Below, piece by piece: positions 59,472 through 64,000 of a stretch of 64,000 bases of DNA. The stretch is taken from assembly GCA_963705955.1 (NCBI GenBank), contig CAVPLH010000006.1, positions 930,001-994,000 of the forward strand, given 5' to 3'. The DNA is from WHSW01 sp963705955 (GTDB lineage: Bacteria > Actinomycetota > Thermoleophilia > Solirubrobacterales > 70-9). The stretch's first letter is position 1, and each line of letters begins with the position of its first letter. Position numbers and translations under genes: made by a program. The notes under the pieces were generated by a model. It saw nothing but the letters and a program-made list of their open reading frames with translations, was not told the DNA's origin and searched no databases.

Positions 59472-60678
59472 GTGCGCAACGTCCGCCGGCGAGACGCGGC
59501 AACGGATCAGAGGGCGACGACGCTCGAGCTCTTCTACGACCTCGTGTTCGTGTTCGCGATCACGCAGGTCTCGCACCTGCTGCTCACAAATCTGAGCTGG
59601 GAGGGCGCCGGACAGTCGCTGCTCGTCCTGCTGGTCGTCTGGTGGGCATGGAACTACACGACCTGGGTCACCAACGAGCTCGACCCGGAATCGACCGTCG
59701 TCCGGTTGCTGCTGATCGCTCTGATGCTCGCCAGCCTCCTGATGGCGGTCGCGATCCCCGAAGCCTGGGGCGACCGGGCCCTCCTCTTCGCCGGTTCGTA
59801 CGTCGCGATCCAGGTCGGGCGTCACACCTTCCTCACGTTTGCCGCCGCGGAGGCCGGCTCGGTCGAACGCGAGCGTGCGGCCCGGATCCTGACCTGGTTC
59901 GTCGCCGCTGGTGCGCTCTGGATCGCCGGGGCCCTCGCGGAGGGATCGGCTCGGACCGCGCTCTGGCTCGTCGCCCTGGGTCTCGACTACGTAGCGCCCC
60001 TGGTCACCTACTGGGTTCCCGGCCGCCCACGGCTGACCGCCGCCGCGTGGGAGGTCGGCACCGACCACTTCGCCGAGCGCTTTCAGCTCTTCGTGATCAT
60101 CGCGCTGGGCGAGTCGATCGTCGTCACCGGTACGACCACCTCCGAGCTCGACCTCGACCTGTCGCGGGTGGCGGCCTTCGGGCTTGCCTTCCTCTCCACC
60201 GCGGCGATGTGGTGGTTGTATTTCAACTACGTCGCGCGGATCGCCCAGCGGCGGCTCGAGCTTTCTCCGCAACCGCACGATCCTCGCCCGCGACGCCTAC
60301 ACCTACCTCCACGCGGCGATCGTCGCCGGGGTGATCCTGTCGGCGGTCGGCGACGAGCTCGTCATCGCCCACCCCACGGAGCAGCTGCCCGACGCCGAGC
60401 TCGTGGCCGTCGTCGCGGGCCCGGCGCTCTACCTGCTCGCCCACGTCGCGCTTCGACTGCGGATGACCGGCACGGTCAGCAGGCGCCGACTCACCGGTGC
60501 GCTTGCGTGCGCCGCGATCGGCCTGCTCGCCGGTGCGGCCTCGGCGCTCGTCGTCGCGGCGTTGCTCGTCGCCGTCCTCGTCGCGGTGATCGTGAGCGAG
60601 CAGGTCGCCGCGGCGGGGCGGGCAGCCCGCGGCGAACCGACCCCGATCGAGCGCCTCGAGGGGGCCCGCTCCGAGTGA
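59472..60678 (+). pseudogene. ltrA: Low-temperature-requirement protein A (LtrA)-like membrane protein, one-base frameshift
   Basis: The first part, TLELFYDLVFVFAITQVSHL, RHTFLTFA, HFAERFQLFVIIALGESIVVTG, is typical LtrA with about eight helices. After YVARIAQRRLEL the frame is lost; deleting one T near 60262-60265 gives LRNRTILARDAYTYLHAAIV and the last helices to TGA at 60676-60678. The repaired protein has about 401 aa, a normal length. GTG 59472 is the likely start. Confidence 0.8.
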
Positions 60679-60747
60679 GGAAGCACGACTTGCGCGGGTC
60701 GCTGAGTCGGACCGGCGAGCTCGCCGAGGCGTGGGCGCCCGCAGACC

Positions 60748-62348
60748 TCAGGCCGCGTCGCCGCGCGGCGGCTCGCGCCCGCGGATCAGGTCGGCGGCCT
60801 TCTCGGCGACCATGATCGTCGGCGCGTTCGTGTTGCCGCCGGGGATCACCGGCATCACCGACGCGTCGGCGACCCGAAGGCGCTCGATCCCGTGCAGGCG
60901 GAGCTCCGAGTCGACGACCGCCGCGTCGTCCCGGTCGCTCATCCGGCAGGTCCCAACCGGGTGGTAGAGCAGCATCAAGCGGCGCCGCAGGTCGGCCTCC
61001 AGCGCGTCGCGGTCGTCCGCGTCGGGGCCGGGCTTCAGCTCACGCGTGACGACCTCGGCGAGTGACGGCTCGGAGGCGATCTCGCGAGCAAGCTCCATTC
61101 CGGAGACCAGCGAGGCGACGTCGTCGGGCTCCGACAGCGAGCGGGTCAGGATGCGCGGCTTCGCCGTCGGGTCGGCGGAGCGCAGCCAGACGGCACCGCG
61201 TGCCTGCGGGCTGACCAGCACCGGTGCGATCGTCATCGCGTCGCCGTCGAACTCCTCCTGGCCGTGGTCCTCGAAGTAAGCGGCGCCCATGTGGAACTGG
61301 ATATCGGCCGCCGGCAGCCCGGCGCGGGTGCGAACGAAGGCGACGACCTCCGCCACGGTCGAGGTCAGCGGCCCGGAGCGGCGAAGCAGCCACTCGGCGA
61401 CGTTGCGCGGCCGGTCGGCTCGGTACATCGTCGGTCCTTCCGAGACTTCCCAGAGCATGCTCACGAACGGGTGATCCTGGAGGTTGCGACCGACGCCCGG
61501 CAGGTCGTGGCGAGGCTCGATCCCGACGTCGCGGAGGTGGTCAGCGGTCCGATCCCGGAGAGCAGAAGGATCTGCGGCGAGCCGATCGCGCCCGCGGCCA
61601 GGATCACCTCGCTCGCGGCGTGCGCGGTCCGCTCGCCTCCGCGCCCGCCGCGATAGCGAACCCCGACCGCGCGCTTGCCGTCGAGCTCGAGGCCGAGCAC
61701 CGTGGCGCCGGTGCGCACCTCGAGATTCGGGCGCTCGAGCGCCGGGCGCAGGAAGGCGTCGGCGGCGCTCCATCGCTGCCCCCCTTTCTGCGTCACCTGG
61801 AACATCGAGACGCCGTCCTGCTCGGGGCCGTTGTAGTCGTCGATCCGCGGGATTCCGGCCGCCGCGCTCGCCTCGAGGAGCCGACGGTCGAGCGGCCGCG
61901 GTGAGCGCTGATCGGAGACGTGAAGCTCGCCGCCGGAGCCATGAAACTCCGAGGCGCCGCGAGCGTTGTCCTCGGAGCGGATGAAGTACGGCAGGACGTC
62001 CTCCCACCCCCAGCCAACCGCGCCCTGCTTTTCCCAGAGGTCGTAGTCGAGCGGCCGGCCCCGCACGTAGAGCATCGCGTTCATCGAGCTCGAGCCGCCG
62101 AGCGCTTTCCCGCGGGGCACGAACAGCGAACGCCCGTCGACGGCGGGCTCGGGCTCGGTCGCGTAGTCCCAATCGAGCCGGGTGTGGAACTGGTTCGCGA
62201 ACGCCGCCGGGATCTTGATGTTCGGGTGACGGTCCCGGCCGCCTGCCTCGAGCAGCAAGACCCGGGCGGAGGGGTCCTCGGAAAGGCGGTTCGCCAGCAC
62301 GCAACCGGCCGATCCACCTCCGACGATCACGTAGTCGGCGTCCGGCAT
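60748..62348 (-). pseudogene. GMC-family FAD oxidoreductase (choline dehydrogenase-like), one-base frameshift
   Basis: N-terminal ADYVIVGGGSAGCVLANRLS is the FAD-binding motif; RGKALGGSSSMNAMLYVRG and AAGAIGSPQILLLSGIGP are the two GMC signatures. Directly after SGIGP one base is missing near 61541; restoring it continues with ADHLRDVGIEPRHDLPGVGRNLQDHPF. The C-terminus has the catalytic His region LLYHPVGTCRM and GGNTNAPTIMVAEKAADLI. About 533 aa when repaired. Likely oxidises an alcohol; the substrate is unknown. Confidence 0.85.
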
Positions 62349-62383
62349 CCCGCCCATCCTACGTCCGTGCGGGCCGGTCCGGG

Positions 62384-63367
62384 TCAGCTCGGGCTGGCGA
62401 CCTTGTCGAGCGCCGCCTGGAGCTCGTCCACTCCGAGCGCGCCCTCGATACGACTCGAGATGATCCCGTTCTTGTCGATCACGAAGGTCCACGGCTCGGT
62501 CTGCAGGTGATAGGCGCGGACCTGCGGACGGAGCCCCTTGTTGGGGTCGTTCTGGTTGTAGATCTCCATGTGGATGAACGCCGCGCTGCCGGGGTTGTCG
62601 CGCTTGACCTGCTCGGCGACATCGACCACCGGCCCACAGACGCGGCTCTGGCAGAGTGCCGGCGTCGCGAACTCGAGCACGATCGGCTGCTTGCCGACCA
62701 CGTCGGCAAAGTCGACGTCGTGCATGTCGTCGGGCGGCACCCGCGTATCGATCTGCGAGATGTTGCCGACCTCGTCCTTGGTCGGAGTGTGGATCACCGG
62801 GGCCTTGTCGCCGACCTCGGGGATCGGATCGCTGGTGTTGACGACGATGCTGGGCATCCGCACCGCCTCCGTGCTCCCGTCGCGTTCGACCAGCGCCGCC
62901 AGGCGCCACTCGCCAGGCTTGTCGAGCTTCAGTTCGGCGACGTAGACGGCCTTCGCCGCGTCGGGATCGCTCGATGTCGTCTGGGCGGTGAACGCCGGCT
63001 CTGTCGCGAGGCTCTCGACCTTGCCCGGAAACGGCCCCTCGACCTTCCCGGTCGCGCCGTGCTCGGCGTAGATCGCCACGTCGGCGTCGGTGATCTGGTC
63101 GCGGTCGAGGGTGAAGACCGCGAACCCGAACCGGTTTTCGCCAACCGTGAACACGGAAGTCGCAGGCGAGACCACGAGGTCGGTGCTCGCCTGGTTGTCC
63201 GAGATCAGCTTGCTCAGCGAGCCCGCCGGGGCCGGGAAGGAGGACGCGGCCGGCGCGGTGCTGCTCTCGGCGGTGGTCGGGTCGTTCGAGCCGCAGGCTG
63301 CGACCGCGAGGGTCAGCAGACCGGTGAGCGCGATGGCGACCGACGCGCGGGAACTCGGGAACCTCAC
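62384..63367 (-). CDS. Exported lipoprotein with C-terminal thioredoxin-like domain
   Basis: A 327-aa lipoprotein. The signal ALTGLLTLAVAACGSND carries a lipobox. A beta-rich domain of about 150 residues (VFTVGENRFGFAVFTLDRDQ) resembles extracellular copper/iron-handling or signalling domains. The C-terminal 130 residues are thioredoxin-like (QPIVLEFATPALCQSRVCGP, WTFVIDKNGIISSRIEGAL) with two Cys but not CxxC. GTG 63367 is chosen; the longer frame crosses the divergent promoter. Confidence 0.8.
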   Translation of the reverse strand: MRFPSSRASVAIALTGLLTLAVAACGSNDPTTAESSTAPAASSFPAPAGSLSKLISDNQASTDLVVSPATSVFTVGENRFGFAVFTLDRDQITDADVAIYAEHGATGKVEGPFPGKVESLATEPAFTAQTTSSDPDAAKAVYVAELKLDKPGEWRLAALVERDGSTEAVRMPSIVVNTSDPIPEVGDKAPVIHTPTKDEVGNISQIDTRVPPDDMHDVDFADVVGKQPIVLEFATPALCQSRVCGPVVDVAEQVKRDNPGSAAFIHMEIYNQNDPNKGLRPQVRAYHLQTEPWTFVIDKNGIISSRIEGALGVDELQAALDKVASPS

Positions 63368-63463
63368 CGCGCGAATGCTAGACAGAGCGGCTAATCCTTC
63401 GCTAAGCGGGTTTACGGGTAGCGGAGATAGGGTGGCGGCTCGAATCGAGCCAAGGAGGACGAC

Positions 63464-64000
63464 GTGGCGGAACGTGCGGCGTTGGTGACGGGCGGATCGA
63501 GCGGCATCGGGCTCGCGATCGCCCGCGCGCTCGGCGAGGACGGCTACGCGGTGACGATCTCGGCCCGCAGACCCGAGAAACTCGACGCGGCAGGCGAGCA
63601 ATTGCGCTCGGAGGGCCTCGAGGTCCACTCACACCCGGCCCAGATGACCGATGAAGAGCAGATCGTCGCGCTCGTTCGCCGCCCACCGCGACCGGTTCGG
63701 CCGCCTCGACGTGCTTGTCAACAACGCCGGCGTGGGGATCGGCGAGGCGATGGATCAGATCACGACCAAGAAGCTCGATATCCAGATCGGCGCGAACCTG
63801 CGGGGCCTGATCCTCGCAACCCGCGAGTGCCTGCCATTGCTCAAGGAGGCCGGCGCCGAGCACGGCAAGGCGCTGATCGCCAACACGGCCTCGATCGCCG
63901 GCAAGAAGGGCCAGGGGTGGCTGTCCGTCTACTCGGCGACCAAGGCCGGCGTCGTCGGCTTCAGCCAGGCGACCCAGAAGGAGCACGAGAACGAGGGGAT
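63464..64000 (+). pseudogene. Short-chain dehydrogenase/reductase, frameshifted and cut by the window end
   Basis: GTG with AAGGAGG 6 nt upstream. AALVTGGSSGIGLAIARALG is the NADP-binding motif. After DEEQIVALVR one extra C near 63680-63690 shifts the frame; without it, AHRDRFGRLDVLVNNAGVG, then NTASIAGKKGQGWLSVYSATKAG with the catalytic Ser, Tyr-x3-Lys follow. The 3' end lies beyond the window. Probably functional if the extra base is a sequencing error. Confidence 0.8.

Overview
This is a high-GC chromosomal window from an actinobacterium, most likely class Thermoleophilia (Solirubrobacterales-like). That placement is an inference from three things: the housekeeping order pdxS-pdxT / yebC-ruvC-ruvA-ruvB / secDF / recJ / rel, frequent GTG and TTG starts with 4-nt stop/start overlaps, and SnoaL-like proteins beginning MSQENVE. 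No phage, CRISPR array, transposase or rRNA was seen. There are two tRNAs: Arg(CCG) and one with a CAT anticodon.

Layout. 0.4-5.1 kb is a pyrimidine operon on the minus strand (pyrR, pyrB, pyrC, an isochorismatase-like hydrolase, carA). It is led by a PyrR-binding RNA hairpin that contains the ribosome-binding site. 5.2-9.2 kb holds an alpha/beta hydrolase, acetolactate decarboxylase, RNase Z, an ABM-domain protein, tRNA-Arg and a reductase. 9.3-12.8 kb is the most interesting unit: a SAM-I riboswitch with terminator, a threonine-synthase-like PLP enzyme and a ubiquitin-like sulfur carrier ending GG-RS, followed by CDP-glucose genes. 12.9-20.3 kb carries CorA, small membrane proteins, two HIT proteins, a phosphohexomutase, a beta-lactamase-fold hydrolase and a lipid kinase. 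20.3-37.1 kb is a long minus-strand housekeeping run: membrane proteins, a glycosyltransferase, Rel, RecJ, SecDF, a zinc-ribbon/PAS protein, RuvBAC, YebC, an M29 peptidase and PdxT/PdxS. 37.3-49.3 kb has an NlpC/P60 hydrolase, a carotenoid-oxygenase/PadR divergent pair, an RpiR regulator, nucleotide-sugar and glycosyltransferase genes, molbindin and a STAS protein.

49.3-64 kb is accessory and partly degenerate. It holds a YadA-head-like repeat protein and a broken C-terminal copy of it, a frameshifted RTX-type protein, a secreted six-bladed propeller, a truncated FUSC transporter, a convergent ECF sigma/anti-sigma pair with two matching promoter-like boxes, two SnoaL paralogues with the same leaderless promoter-like leader, and frameshifted LtrA, GMC oxidoreductase and SDR genes. 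Several of these indels could be assembly errors.

Dispersed repeats: (i) CTGCCAG/AGCTTGC heptamer arrays at three gene ends, one beside a four-helix-bundle (S23/Avd-like) gene; (ii) two copies of a MITE-like element with termini CTAGATGANTGATTCCA, each touching a stop codon.
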